From positions 48,423 to 112,422 of the IMG/VR virus record IMGVR_UViG_3300045976_000096: 64,000 nucleotides of DNA; one strand, given 5' to 3'. Shown one piece after another: positions 23,538-30,456 of the stretch. The stretch comes from a virus. How positions within the stretch are numbered: the stretch's first letter is position 1; each line of letters begins with the position of its first letter. The notes below the pieces were generated by a model. The model did no database searches. It saw nothing but the letters and a program-made list of their open reading frames with translations, and had not been told where the DNA came from. The position numbers and the translations under genes were made by a program.

Positions 23538-23859
23538 GCGTGATAAAATCCCTCCTAGGAAAAGTTCTTTGAAATCAAGGACTTACGCCAATCTTATTGC
23601 GGAGTAAGTGCGGGCCTAACGCTGAACTCCTGCAACCACAAACCAGCACAGCAGGTCAGCACGCGCGACACCGTCGGAAAGGGCATCAGAACGCGCTACA
23701 AGCGCTTGGATTGACCCGGTTGATACCCGCACACCACCCAGCGCAAAAACGTCTCAAAAGCCCGATTTTGCGTTTTCAGGCTTGACCATTGCCGGGCACA
23801 ATCCGCGCACCGGGCGCTACACTTGCGTATCGAGTACTCAACCATACGAGGAGAGCAGG
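23538..23859. other. Non-coding stretch with repeated words and a promoter
   Basis: No convincing gene. Holds CCTAGG (23554), the words AGAACGCGC and GCGCTTGGAT shared with 17872-17887, TTGACC near 23783 and a likely -10 TACACT near 23818 before the palindrome GAGTACTC and the next gene. Confidence 0.5.
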
Positions 23860-24138
23860 ATGAACGGCTACCGGGTAGCGAACGACATGGAGTACAAGCT
23901 GTACCAGGAGATTACCGGCCCGAGCGTGGCCATGATGGAGAACGGTGCCGGCATGCGGGAACTGGAGCGGGCGGTGAAAATCGCGGAAGCCCGGCTCGAG
24001 CGCCTCGGCATGGTGACGACCCAGGCGGGCCTGCTGGTGCGCGACGACCAGGACATCTTGGATACCGACGACCTGACCGCCGCGGCAGCACGACTGAAGA
24101 TGTTCGACATCCTCAACAGGGTCATGCAGGCTCCCTAA
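23860..24138 (+). CDS. Hypothetical protein, 92 aa
   Basis: Start ATG 23860 behind GAGGAGAGCAGG. Helical, with MRELERAVKIAEARLERLGM forming an amphipathic helix in the middle. Stands alone between two non-coding stretches. Confidence 0.7.
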   Translation: MNGYRVANDMEYKLYQEITGPSVAMMENGAGMRELERAVKIAEARLERLGMVTTQAGLLVRDDQDILDTDDLTAAAARLKMFDILNRVMQAP

Positions 24139-24275
24139 GAACGCGACCTACCGGCGCAAGGAAATTATAGCCCGGATTGCAATCGACGCAACTTATCGCG
24201 CCGCAACGCTTCCGAAAATAATTGTTTAAGCTGTAGAAGTATGAAATACCTATAGAAAGCAGAGGAGAGTGATAA

Positions 24276-24581
24276 GTGAACGCACCGGCCCCAAGTCCAC
24301 GCCCGCCGCTACATTTCATCGTGTGGCGCGTGACCTACAGCAGCGGCAGGACCACCGTCTCGGCGATCGACAAGAACCAGTTCGAGGCGCACATGGAGGA
24401 AAGCCCCGACTACCTCGACGGCTCGGCCTGTGTGAAAGCAATCAGCATCGCCGAGGCGGAAGACCTCGCGCGTGATCCGAACCTGTGGGAACCGATCCCG
24501 GCCCACGTAATCGAACAGGCACAAGAGCAACACCGGCAAGCAAAACTCGCGGCCAAGGCCCATTACCCGGCCGCATGGTAA
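24276..24581 (+). CDS. Hypothetical protein, 101 aa (GTG start)
   Basis: GTG 24276 is the likely start; GAGGAGAG lies upstream at 24262-24269, and a GATAAGT word of the kind repeated at 40.3-40.6 kb ends at the start codon. A/C-rich, T-poor codon use differs from most neighbours. No family recognised. Confidence 0.62.
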   Translation: MNAPAPSPRPPLHFIVWRVTYSSGRTTVSAIDKNQFEAHMEESPDYLDGSACVKAISIAEAEDLARDPNLWEPIPAHVIEQAQEQHRQAKLAAKAHYPAAW

Positions 24582-24612
24582 GCGAAACCACCAGGCCACA
24601 ACAAGGAAAACC

Positions 24613-24978
24613 ATGAAACCCGAATACGAACAGGCCTTGAAGGAAGTCGCCGACCTGCACAACGAAATGTACCGGATGCGGCGGCAAGCGGACAACAAGC
24701 TGCGGCAACTCGTCAACGACCTCGTCAAGGAAGACAACCCGCACACGATCATGGAAATGCTCAGGAAGATCCCACCAGGCCCATACCGCATGGAACTGAG
24801 CATTCACCACGCCGACCGGCTTCAGGACAAGAACTACCGGCACCGCAGCGAACAGGCAGCAATCAACCTGCCCAACGCACGCACGCAATGGAACAACGCA
24901 GTGAAAGGACTGCTGCACGGCACACCAAACGGCATCATGACCACATACACGGGAGGAACAGGAACACCACGACGGTAG
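24613..24978 (+). CDS. Hypothetical helical protein, 121 aa
   Basis: Start ATG 24613 behind AAGGAAAACC. The first 60 residues form a charged helix (LKEVADLHNEMYRMRRQADN). Coding strand is strikingly T-poor and A/C-rich like its upstream neighbour. Function unknown. Confidence 0.68.
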   Translation: MKPEYEQALKEVADLHNEMYRMRRQADNKLRQLVNDLVKEDNPHTIMEMLRKIPPGPYRMELSIHHADRLQDKNYRHRSEQAAINLPNARTQWNNAVKGLLHGTPNGIMTTYTGGTGTPRR

Positions 24979-25162
24979 ACAGACATCATGACCACCATAC
25001 CGGTCCTCACATACACATCACATGCCTGTGTAGAGACAAGGATTGCATGGGCACATGGAAGGATCGCCTGGCGACGTATTGCCTCCTTCAATCCACCCGC
25101 AATCCCGGCTTTCCTTCCGTTCTCCCTATGAGAACACCCCGTTGCCAAGGCGGTAGCGGGTA

Positions 25163-25178
25163 TGTTTCACGTGAAACA
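25163..25178. other. parS centromere-like site 1
   Basis: TGTTTCACGTGAAACA, an exact match to the bacterial chromosomal parS consensus recognised by ParB. An identical 16-mer is at 29126-29141. No ParB with the required HTH is encoded in the window, so host ParB would be the likely reader. Confidence 0.85.
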
Positions 25179-25181
25179 TCG

Positions 25182-25277
25182 CTATAAGGATCGATCCTCG
25201 GCCCGCCTTGGCCCTATAAGAACGCGGCTTTCATCCTATAAGGACACTCTTATACTTTGACCCGAAATCCTATAAGG
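25182..25277. repeat. CCTATAAGG palindrome cluster
   Basis: CTATAAGG at 25182, CCTATAAG at 25213, and CCTATAAGG at 25235 and 25269, directly to the right of parS. The same word occurs once more at 32389 next to a minus-strand promoter. Confidence 0.6.
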
Positions 25278-25283
25278 ATGGGG

Positions 25284-25313
25284 TTGCGCCTAGGCGAAAA
25301 CGACTCTTATACA
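25284..25313 (+). promoter_or_regulatory. Promoter-like element in gene-free DNA
   Basis: TTGCGC (25284-25289), 18-bp spacer, TATACA (25308-25313). No gene follows for 260 bases, so it could make a non-coding RNA. Confidence 0.4.
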
Positions 25314-25514
25314 TTATATCGCGACAGCAAACGGCAGCTGCGGCGACGGGTAATCCGAAGTTTCGCGCGGGCGCGCGGAAGGGCCAAGGATCGCCTAGGA
25401 ACCCACCCGGCCACGGCGTGCCGAGGCTTTCCTAGGCCCAGGGAGCGGACGATGCCTGCGGTGCGCCAAGGATTTCCTAGGCCCTCGCCTGGTCGGTGAG
25501 ACGGGCGTGAACGA

Positions 25515-25547
25515 GCCACCCACGCGCCGCACCTGCGCGGTCATACT
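25515..25547 (+). promoter_or_regulatory. CCAC/CGCC-class promoter
   Basis: GCCACCCACG, then a 17-bp spacer beginning CGCCGCACCTGCG and -10 CATACT (25542-25547). Closely similar to 26989-27021. Confidence 0.6.
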
Positions 25548-25579
25548 ACGTTCTCACCAACCACACATGAAAGCACAGC

Positions 25580-25870
25580 ATGACCCTCTTACACATCACC
25601 ACGGGCGCCGAGACCGAAACCGAAGGCACGATGGTTGTCGTCTTCAACGTCACCGAGAACGGTAAGCCTTACGCCCAGATCGCGACCGAGTCCAACAATG
25701 ACGACCAGTGGGCCAAGATGCAGGTCACGCTCGCCGCGGGCGTCTACGTCGATCCGCTGTGGGTGCAGGTCGAAGCGATGAAGGCGGTGTACGACGTCCT
25801 GAACCGCGACGGGTACAGCACCTTCGCCGACCTGTTCGCCGAGGTCGGGCACATCGTCTTCGAGATGTAA
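25580..25870 (+). CDS. Hypothetical protein, 96 aa
   Basis: Driven by the promoter at 25515. Beta-rich first half, helical second half (VQVEAMKAVYDVLNRDGYST). Start ATG 25580 follows GAAAGCACAGC. No family recognised. Confidence 0.7.
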   Translation: MTLLHITTGAETETEGTMVVVFNVTENGKPYAQIATESNNDDQWAKMQVTLAAGVYVDPLWVQVEAMKAVYDVLNRDGYSTFADLFAEVGHIVFEM

Positions 25871-25963
25871 GGCGATCACACCGGTTCGCACCGGTGTTTG
25901 TCTCCCAGGCCATGCCAAGGCTTGCCAAGGCTTGCCGGCCACCCTTGAGGACGCTGCGAACAA

Positions 25964-25996
25964 GCCACCCACCCGCCTGTGTCGGGTGGGCATAAT
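25964..25996 (+). promoter_or_regulatory. CCAC/CGCC-class promoter
   Basis: GCCACCCACC, spacer beginning CGCC, -10 CATAAT (25991-25996). The spacer holds a CCACCC.../GGGTGG inverted repeat. Confidence 0.55.
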
Positions 25997-26029
25997 GGTG
26001 TTTCTTCAACGACACATGAAAGGGACATC

Positions 26030-26374
26030 ATGCACCATGTACAGGCCACCATCACCCATTACAGCAATGCCCAGGCGCGCAACCAAGCTGTCGGCTTATC
26101 GGCCTTGCGCGCGCTTGCGCACGACCCGGCCTGCAAATTCTACGCGCACGACGGGAACGACTACCTGATCGTCGAGACCGAGCTTGCGGGCGCGCCTCTG
26201 TACACCTTGATCGTGCTGACCAACCTGATCGACATCGGCGCGCACAACGGGATGCAGAAAGTCGAGACCGGCCTGGGCGACGTCATCGCGCTGTTCAGCA
26301 CAGGCATCTACCACGAAGCGCTTGCTGAGGCGCTGCAGATCATGAAAGACGATGCAGGCCTGCACGACGAATAA
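26030..26374 (+). CDS. Hypothetical protein, 114 aa
   Basis: Start ATG 26030 behind GAAAGGGACA. Alpha/beta-looking: two beta strands (DYLIVETEL, LYTLIVLTNLIDI) and helices at both ends. Single gene between two promoters of the same class. Confidence 0.7.
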   Translation: MHHVQATITHYSNAQARNQAVGLSALRALAHDPACKFYAHDGNDYLIVETELAGAPLYTLIVLTNLIDIGAHNGMQKVETGLGDVIALFSTGIYHEALAEALQIMKDDAGLHDE

Positions 26375-26390
26375 AGTACAAGGCGGTTGT

Positions 26391-26510
26391 GAGGCCCAGT
26401 GCTGACCTGGGCCTCGAAACGCTGACCTAAAATTGCCTAGGCGACAATGGGTCCGCACGCCAACGCTGACCCAATGCTGACCGGCGTGCTGAAGGAAGGC
26501 TGACCTGGGC
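26391..26510. repeat. GCTGACC direct repeats and hairpin
   Basis: GAGGCCCA/TGGGCCTC hairpin (26391-26415) plus five GCTGACC words (near 26401, 26421, 26465, 26476, 26500) within 110 bases of non-coding DNA. Role unknown. Confidence 0.5.
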
Positions 26511-26541
26511 CACGCACACGCCTCACCTGGCTTGCGACAAT
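26509..26541 (+). promoter_or_regulatory. CCAC/CGCC-class promoter
   Basis: GCCACGCACA, 17-bp spacer beginning CGCCTCACCTG, -10 GACAAT (26536-26541). Confidence 0.5.
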
Positions 26542-26573
26542 GGGTCTTCACCAACCACACAGCAGAGGTTTTC

Positions 26574-26801
26574 ATGTCCAAGTTCTACAACTTCCGTCCC
26601 GAAACCATCAACGGCGTGACCATCCCGGCCGGCACCGCCTTACGCGACCTTGGCGACGGCGCCATGCCCCAGATGCTCCGCTTTGAATTGCCGACCAGCC
26701 TGCACCACTGCGGCATGCGCCACATCGACCTGTATCCACATCAGGTCGGTGACAGCGCCTTGTATGACGAGTTCGCGGCAGCGATGCGCGACCGGCCGTA
26801 A
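26574..26801 (+). CDS. Hypothetical protein, 75 aa
   Basis: Start ATG 26574 behind GCAGAGG. Short acidic/aromatic protein with no known motif. A hairpin terminator follows. Confidence 0.68.
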   Translation: MSKFYNFRPETINGVTIPAGTALRDLGDGAMPQMLRFELPTSLHHCGMRHIDLYPHQVGDSALYDEFAAAMRDRP

Positions 26802-26810
26802 CAAGCCACA

Positions 26811-26834
26811 GGCGCCCACCAGGCGCCTTTTGTA
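26811..26834 (+). terminator. Intrinsic terminator
   Basis: GGCGC...GCGCC stem followed by TTTTGTATT after the 75-aa gene. Confidence 0.65.
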
Positions 26835-26988
26835 TTGACCGGGCCACGCCAAGGCTTTCCTAGGCCGTTACGAGGCCGTACGCCGGCCACCAGGCGCAAG
26901 CCAGGCCACCAGGCTTGCCGAGGCCACAGCCAGGCCATAGGCCGTGCGGCGGGCGCGGGATGGACACGGGTATGGATGATGTGACCGG

Positions 26989-27045
26989 GCCAGCCACCCG
27001 CCGCAGCTGCGTCGTCATACTGTGGTCTCTGCTGCGATGTGCAGC
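26989..27045 (+). promoter_or_regulatory. CCAC/CGCC-class promoter with GATGT-loop hairpin
   Basis: GCCAGCCACC, spacer starting CGCCGCAGCTGCG, -10 CATACT (27016-27021), then hairpin GCTGC-GATGT-GCAGC (27031-27045). The stem differs from the TGTCGC stems elsewhere while loop and closing C-G pair are kept. Confidence 0.65.
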
Positions 27046-27068
27046 GCAACCCACCCTAGAAAGAGACC

Positions 27069-27263
27069 ATGAGCACCTTACTGACCTGCCTCGCGACCCT
27101 GATGCACGCCCAGCGCACCCGTACCGTACCGGCATGCGTCGACGTGCGTGAAAGCACCCATCTGGTCCTGTGCAACGACAGCGGGCGCGTGCTGGGCCTG
27201 CAGCGCAGTGTCACTATGCAGGGCCGCACCTTCTCCGCCGCCATCGAGCAGGTGATCGCATGA
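27069..27263 (+). CDS. Hypothetical protein, 64 aa
   Basis: Start ATG 27069 behind GAAAGAGACC. Small beta-rich protein. Its stop overlaps the next start (GCATGA). Confidence 0.65.
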   Translation: MSTLLTCLATLMHAQRTRTVPACVDVRESTHLVLCNDSGRVLGLQRSVTMQGRTFSAAIEQVIA

Positions 27264-27436
27264 ACGGCTACAGCCTCACCGACTTCGACCCGACCCCGCG
27301 CCTGTTCTACTCGCAGCGCGCCAGGGTATGCCACGGTTACACGTTCTGCCAAGGTCCGTTCGTGACAGACGACTTCGGCAACAGCGTGCGGGTCAGCAAC
27401 GACAGCCTGACGCACTACCTGCGCCAGAGCCATTAA
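27260..27436 (+). CDS. Hypothetical protein, 58 aa
   Basis: ATGA-coupled to the preceding gene and closed by a terminator 20 bases after the stop. Aromatic-rich (YSLTDFDPTPRLFYS). No family recognised. Confidence 0.62.
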   Translation: MNGYSLTDFDPTPRLFYSQRARVCHGYTFCQGPFVTDDFGNSVRVSNDSLTHYLRQSH

Positions 27437-27456
27437 GCCAGCCGCATAGCCACATC

Positions 27457-27482
27457 AAGGGCGCCGACCGGGCGCCCTTTAT
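27457..27482 (+). terminator. Intrinsic terminator
   Basis: AAGGGCGC...GCGCCCTT stem followed by TATATT; the end of the left plus-strand block. Confidence 0.75.
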
Positions 27483-27675
27483 ATTGCGCCACCCAGTTGC
27501 CAAGGAAGCGCCTGTCACTGCGCTGCAGGAACACCATGCGAGCACGCCTTGGCAACGCCAGCCGCGGCGAAGGTATTCCGTGGACGTTCCGCTTTCAACG
27601 CCAGCTGCGGCGACGTCATATGCAGGATTTGTCGCGCCGCCCTCGCGCCTTGGCATGCCGGTCGCGACAGAGGAT
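27483..27675. other. Non-coding DNA left of the iteron array
   Basis: No convincing gene. Two GCAGCTGCGGCGAC-like words lie near 27600 and, in similar form, near 25331. An open frame crosses it into the repeats but has no ribosome site. Confidence 0.4.
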
Positions 27676-27885
27676 GATTCACATGCGAACCATTCACATG
27701 CTAATAGTTCGTAACCTAACCATTTGCGTGCTAATGATTCGCATACACATAGTTCGCATACGAACCATTCACATGCTAATGATTCGTATGCTAATCGTTC
27801 ACATGCTAATCGTTCGCGTGCTAATGATTCGTATGCTAATCGTTCGCATGTGAACAGTTGACGTATCAACAGTTGAATACGCAAG
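27676..27885. repeat. Iteron array: fourteen 15-bp units
   Basis: Fourteen contiguous 15-bp units with consensus close to CGTTCGCATGCTAAT. The first 13 keep the pattern closely; units 12-14 drift at the right edge. Units 6 (GTTCG-CATA-CGAAC) and 13 (GTTGA-CGTA-TCAAC) are perfect palindromes, so each unit is probably a degenerate dimeric binding site. A 15-bp palindrome AACCCGA-A-TCGGGTT follows at 27887-27901. Typical of replication or partition iterons. Confidence 0.85.
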
Positions 27886-27976
27886 TAACCCGAATCGGGT
27901 TTAGCTCACCTGTGACTGACCTTGTCAATAGGTCATTGACCAATGCACAAACAAATTTCTTGCGCAAGCTGTGCAT

Positions 27977-28005
27977 TTGTACAGTAAAAACCACTCTTGT
28001 ATAAG
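27977..28005 (+). promoter_or_regulatory. Sigma70-like promoter
   Basis: TTGTAC (27977-27982), 17-bp spacer, TATAAG (28000-28005). Confidence 0.6.
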
Positions 28006-28231
28006 ACATGGTCAAACTGACAATTTTAACGCTTGTAAGTCATTGATTTTAAAGCGAACCCTCTAGGTTCAACGAACAGACAGGTCCCGGTATGGTTCTA
28101 TCAACAAAGGGAAAAACCTCACCACGGGCTTAAAAAGGGCATTTGCGGGCATATATTTTTGCGTGATGTTTTTGTGCGTCTACATGACATCAGAATCTAA
28201 TTTCACGCATAAAAAAAATCACGCAAAAGTA

Positions 28232-28260
28232 TTGACCTGGCAATTTTCGATCTGTATAGT
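28232..28260 (+). promoter_or_regulatory. Strong sigma70-like promoter
   Basis: TTGACC (28232-28237), 17-bp spacer, TATAGT (28255-28260), preceded by the inverted repeat at 28158-28229. It would transcribe the gene at 28411 with a 145-base leader. Confidence 0.7.
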
Positions 28261-28410
28261 TCTATTCATGCACTGACGAACACAACGATTCGCAGCGCTG
28301 CGCAAGCAAGTGGTTACATAACCCGCGCGCCCGGTACTGTGGTTCGCTCTCGCAGATACTGACCGGGCAAACAAAATACTCTTTCACAACATTATATAAA
28401 GGTAACTATC

Positions 28411-29097
28411 ATGGGTAAGCAATTGAAAGCTGCAACTATCGTTAACAAACTGGGCGCAGCAGTCGCACAGCGCGTGCAAGCGCTGAAAGACAACGAGACG
28501 CACGTCGCGACCGAGTTTAAGGGCATCTTAGCGTGCTACGCGCCCGACGGTAACAATCGCGGTTCGTTCGAGCGTGCAATCGAAAGCGTGAAAGATCAGA
28601 TCGATTTTGACTTCTTAATCAAGATCATCGGTAAGCACGCAGAAACGGGCAAGAACGACCCGAACTATGTGCAAGCAAAAACGATTGTGAAAATCAATCG
28701 CTTGCTATTCGGTCTCGCAACGAAAGACATGCGCGCGCTCGACAACCATTCGCGCTCGTTGATCGTGAATGCAACGCTGAATGGTAAGCTCTCTAGCAAA
28801 GCAGCGTTCGCAACGCTGGTACGTGTTCAATGGGGGGAAGAGATCGAAGAAGCGCTGCGCGAGCGTAACAACTACAGCGCGGGTACGGGTTCGACGCAAC
28901 TCTCTAGCACAAAAGAAATGATGCGCGTTTTGGGATTAAGCGACAACCCGAAGGGCACGAAAAACGCAGACTTCGCTTTCACCGACGAAGCTCGTACGCT
29001 ACTGTGCGAACGGTTCGCGCGTCTCGCAGAACTGGTCAAGACCGCTGACAAGATCGATGCAGAGCTTGACGCAGCAATCGAAGAAGCAGCAGAGTAA
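28411..29097 (+). CDS. Unknown protein of codon-shifted island, 228 aa
   Basis: Starts at ATG 28411 behind AAAGG. Predominantly helical and charged, with no motif I recognise; C-terminal coiled-coil-like LVKTADKIDAELDAAIEEAAE (21 residues from about 208). Codon use is unlike the rest of the phage: Ala is mainly GCA, with more AAA, GAA and TTA/TTG. It sits next to iterons and a parS, so a replication or segregation role is conceivable, but there is no sequence proof. Confidence 0.7.
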   Translation: MGKQLKAATIVNKLGAAVAQRVQALKDNETHVATEFKGILACYAPDGNNRGSFERAIESVKDQIDFDFLIKIIGKHAETGKNDPNYVQAKTIVKINRLLFGLATKDMRALDNHSRSLIVNATLNGKLSSKAAFATLVRVQWGEEIEEALRERNNYSAGTGSTQLSSTKEMMRVLGLSDNPKGTKNADFAFTDEARTLLCERFARLAELVKTADKIDAELDAAIEEAAE

Positions 29098-29101
29098 ATC
29101 A

Positions 29102-29126
29102 CAAGGGCGCACTACGGTGCGCCCTT
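29102..29126 (+). terminator. Intrinsic terminator abutting parS 2
   Basis: AAGGGCGC...GCGCCCTT hairpin followed by GTTT; its 3' arm runs directly into the parS at 29126. Confidence 0.7.
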
Positions 29127-29141
29127 GTTTCACGTGAAACA
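29126..29141. other. parS centromere-like site 2
   Basis: TGTTTCACGTGAAACA, identical over all 16 bases to the site at 25163. Lies between a terminator and the next small gene. Confidence 0.85.
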
Positions 29142-29156
29142 CACAAGGGAAACATC

Positions 29157-29330
29157 ATGCACAAGATCGAAGAATACGACGAGCAAAGCGACGAATTCAC
29201 GGTGCGCGCACCTGACGGGACGCGTTATTTCGCTAACGCAGAAACACTCGCGCATATGCTGAATCATTACGACGAACCGAGCGCGTTTCTTGGTATGCAG
29301 TTCACTACAACCATTAAGGTGCAAGCATGA
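29157..29330 (+). CDS. Small acidic protein, 57 aa, codon-shifted island
   Basis: ATG 29157 behind AAGGGAAAC; 57 residues starting MHKIEEYDEQSDEFTVRAPD. Its stop overlaps the next start (GCATGA), supporting reality despite the length. Shares the GCA/GAA-biased codon use of the island. No family recognised. Confidence 0.65.
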   Translation: MHKIEEYDEQSDEFTVRAPDGTRYFANAETLAHMLNHYDEPSAFLGMQFTTTIKVQA

Positions 29331-29593
29331 AAAGCGAATATCTGAAACAGCAGCGCGCGACGCGCAACGACGAGATCACGCTGTGCGTCGTCGCGCTGCT
29401 GTGTGTCGTGCTGTGCATGGGCGTGCTGATTAACGCAGCAATTGAGAGTGAACAGCGCGCAGCGCAGCGCGCGAGCGACGCACGGTTAGCGCGTACGGGT
29501 TCGCGCTTATGCTTGCAAGACGGTCGCACGATTGACCAAATGCGGTTTGACGAACCCGTACGCGCGATGTCTGCGCGTTGGTGCAAACGTTAA
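29327..29593 (+). CDS. Single-pass membrane protein, 88 aa
   Basis: ATGA-coupled. Basic N-terminus (KQQRATRN), hydrophobic helix at about 17-40 (ITLCVVALLCVVLCMGVLIN), then a charged helix and a Cys-containing tail: N-in/C-out topology. A spanin-like or other envelope role is possible, but no lysis genes are recognisable nearby. Confidence 0.68.
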   Translation: MKSEYLKQQRATRNDEITLCVVALLCVVLCMGVLINAAIESEQRAAQRASDARLARTGSRLCLQDGRTIDQMRFDEPVRAMSARWCKR

Positions 29594-29603
29594 GGGGAAA
29601 GAC

Positions 29604-29831
29604 ATGACTGACTTAGAAAAAGCAATGCAAGAGTTCGCAGCGCGTAACGGTGTGACGCAATGCGCACCCGTCACGAGCGCGAAGCAAGCAAACGAGCTTG
29701 CGAAAGCGCGACGCGTCGAACAGCGCGAACGCGAACGTGCAGAACGCGCTGCGCGCTGCGCAGAACAGAACGCAGAGAACGCGCGCTATGATCGCGAAGG
29801 TGTGTGGTACGTGGGCGGGTTCGCATCGTAG
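29604..29831 (+). CDS. Small Arg/Glu-rich helical protein, 75 aa
   Basis: Start ATG 29604 behind AAGGGGAAAG. Highly charged helix (AKARRVEQRERERAERAARC). Last gene of the island; the island ends at a strong hairpin 17 bases downstream. Confidence 0.65.
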   Translation: MTDLEKAMQEFAARNGVTQCAPVTSAKQANELAKARRVEQRERERAERAARCAEQNAENARYDREGVWYVGGFAS

Positions 29832-29847
29832 CACATACGCAACAGTA

Positions 29848-29874
29848 GCACGCACCGCTTGACACGGTGCGTGC
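29848..29874. terminator. 10-bp perfect hairpin between converging gene blocks
   Basis: GCACGCACCG, 7-nt loop, CGGTGCGTGC, with no clear T-run on either side. Lies between plus-strand genes ending at 29831 and minus-strand genes ending at 30052. Confidence 0.5.
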
Positions 29875-30051
29875 GATATGCGATGTCTTAGAAAAATTTT
29901 CAACCCGAGGAGGCCCTGCCTTCCTCGACTTCCGGTCTCCGAACACCCTTCCTTACAGAATCCTGGGCGGCCGCAAAAGCCAATCCTTATACATCCAAGA
30001 TCCAAACATCCACGATCCAGGATTCCACATTTCCCCACTTATCCCCGCAAT

Positions 30052-30456
30052 TCACCAGTTATCCACAATCCCCTTGGGCCGATCCTTCGACGCCAGGCGC
30101 GAGCCATCGAAACGCCCGGCCGGCGCTGCCGCGCCTCGCCGGGGTACGTCCTGCGCGCGTGGAATGATTGCCGCCTGAATGAACAGAGGCTGGACCTCCC
30201 ATTCTGCTTTCGACTCGAATGACCGGTTGCCGCTTGGGACCAGCGCCAGGTAATTTTCCCACGACAGGTCGCGATCCTTCTGCAGGGCCAGGCACTTGCC
30301 GACCAGCTCCTTGATGATGCGCTTTTGCTCTAACGGCCAGACGCCATCCCACCTATGGGCAGGCATGTCGCCGTTCTCCTGCTCGCCCAGCTGACGCCGA
30401 AGGTACAGGTAGTCCTCGTAGTTCGGGAAGGACAGGATTTTCGCCAGGTCTCTCAC
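30052..30456 (-). CDS. Member of a tandem small-protein family (last gene of the chain)
   Basis: 134 residues from GTG 30456, which overlaps the upstream stop (GTGA) and has GGAGGTGA just before it inside the upstream gene. Residues 11-22 (PNYEDYLYLRRQ) match the YxxY start shared by the small genes upstream; the remainder (RWDGVWPLEQKRIIKELVGK) matches their central W-helix. It has a longer basic C-terminus. Function unknown. Confidence 0.68.
   Translation of the reverse strand: MRDLAKILSFPNYEDYLYLRRQLGEQENGDMPAHRWDGVWPLEQKRIIKELVGKCLALQKDRDLSWENYLALVPSGNRSFESKAEWEVQPLFIQAAIIPRAQDVPRRGAAAPAGRFDGSRLASKDRPKGIVDNW
30059..30067. other. DnaA-box match
   Basis: TTATCCACA, identical to the classical DnaA box, with TTATCCCCG (30039-30047) and TTATACATC (29987-29995) nearby as weaker matches. 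Near the end of the minus-strand block. Confidence 0.4.

Larger units (their letters stand above)
24979..25579. other. Gene-free region with parS and short palindromes
   Basis: 600 bases without a convincing gene. Contains parS at 25163, four CTATAAG(G) words, a promoter-like element at 25284-25313 that would transcribe into non-coding DNA, several CCWWGG words (CCAAGG, CCTAGG, CCTTGG) and a promoter for the gene at 25580. Confidence 0.6.
27886..28410. other. AT-rich leader/origin-like region
   Basis: Markedly AT-rich compared with the genome and gene-free. Holds promoters at 27977 and 28232, TTGCGCAA near 27959, GGTCATTGACC near 27933, and an inverted repeat TTTTTGCGTGAT (about 28158) / ATCACGCAAAA (28219-28229). 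AT-rich DNA beside iterons is the usual layout of a melting region. Confidence 0.6.

Noticed and set aside
24988-25131. 47-codon ORF after the helical 121-aa gene
   Set aside because: No ribosome site, unusual composition and no coupling to a neighbour.
27393-27884. Open frames through the iteron array on both strands, reading as 5-residue protein repeats
   Set aside because: The 15-bp period equals five codons, so any stop-free frame gives pentapeptide repeats. They have no ribosome site, start at rare codons, and do not fit the A(N/D)Lxx pattern of true pentapeptide-repeat proteins.
27676-27885. CRISPR array
   Set aside because: Units are 15 bp and contiguous, with no unique spacers and no cas genes.
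29867-30222. Plus-strand ORFs over the convergent region
   Set aside because: They overlap the supported minus-strand gene and lack ribosome sites.
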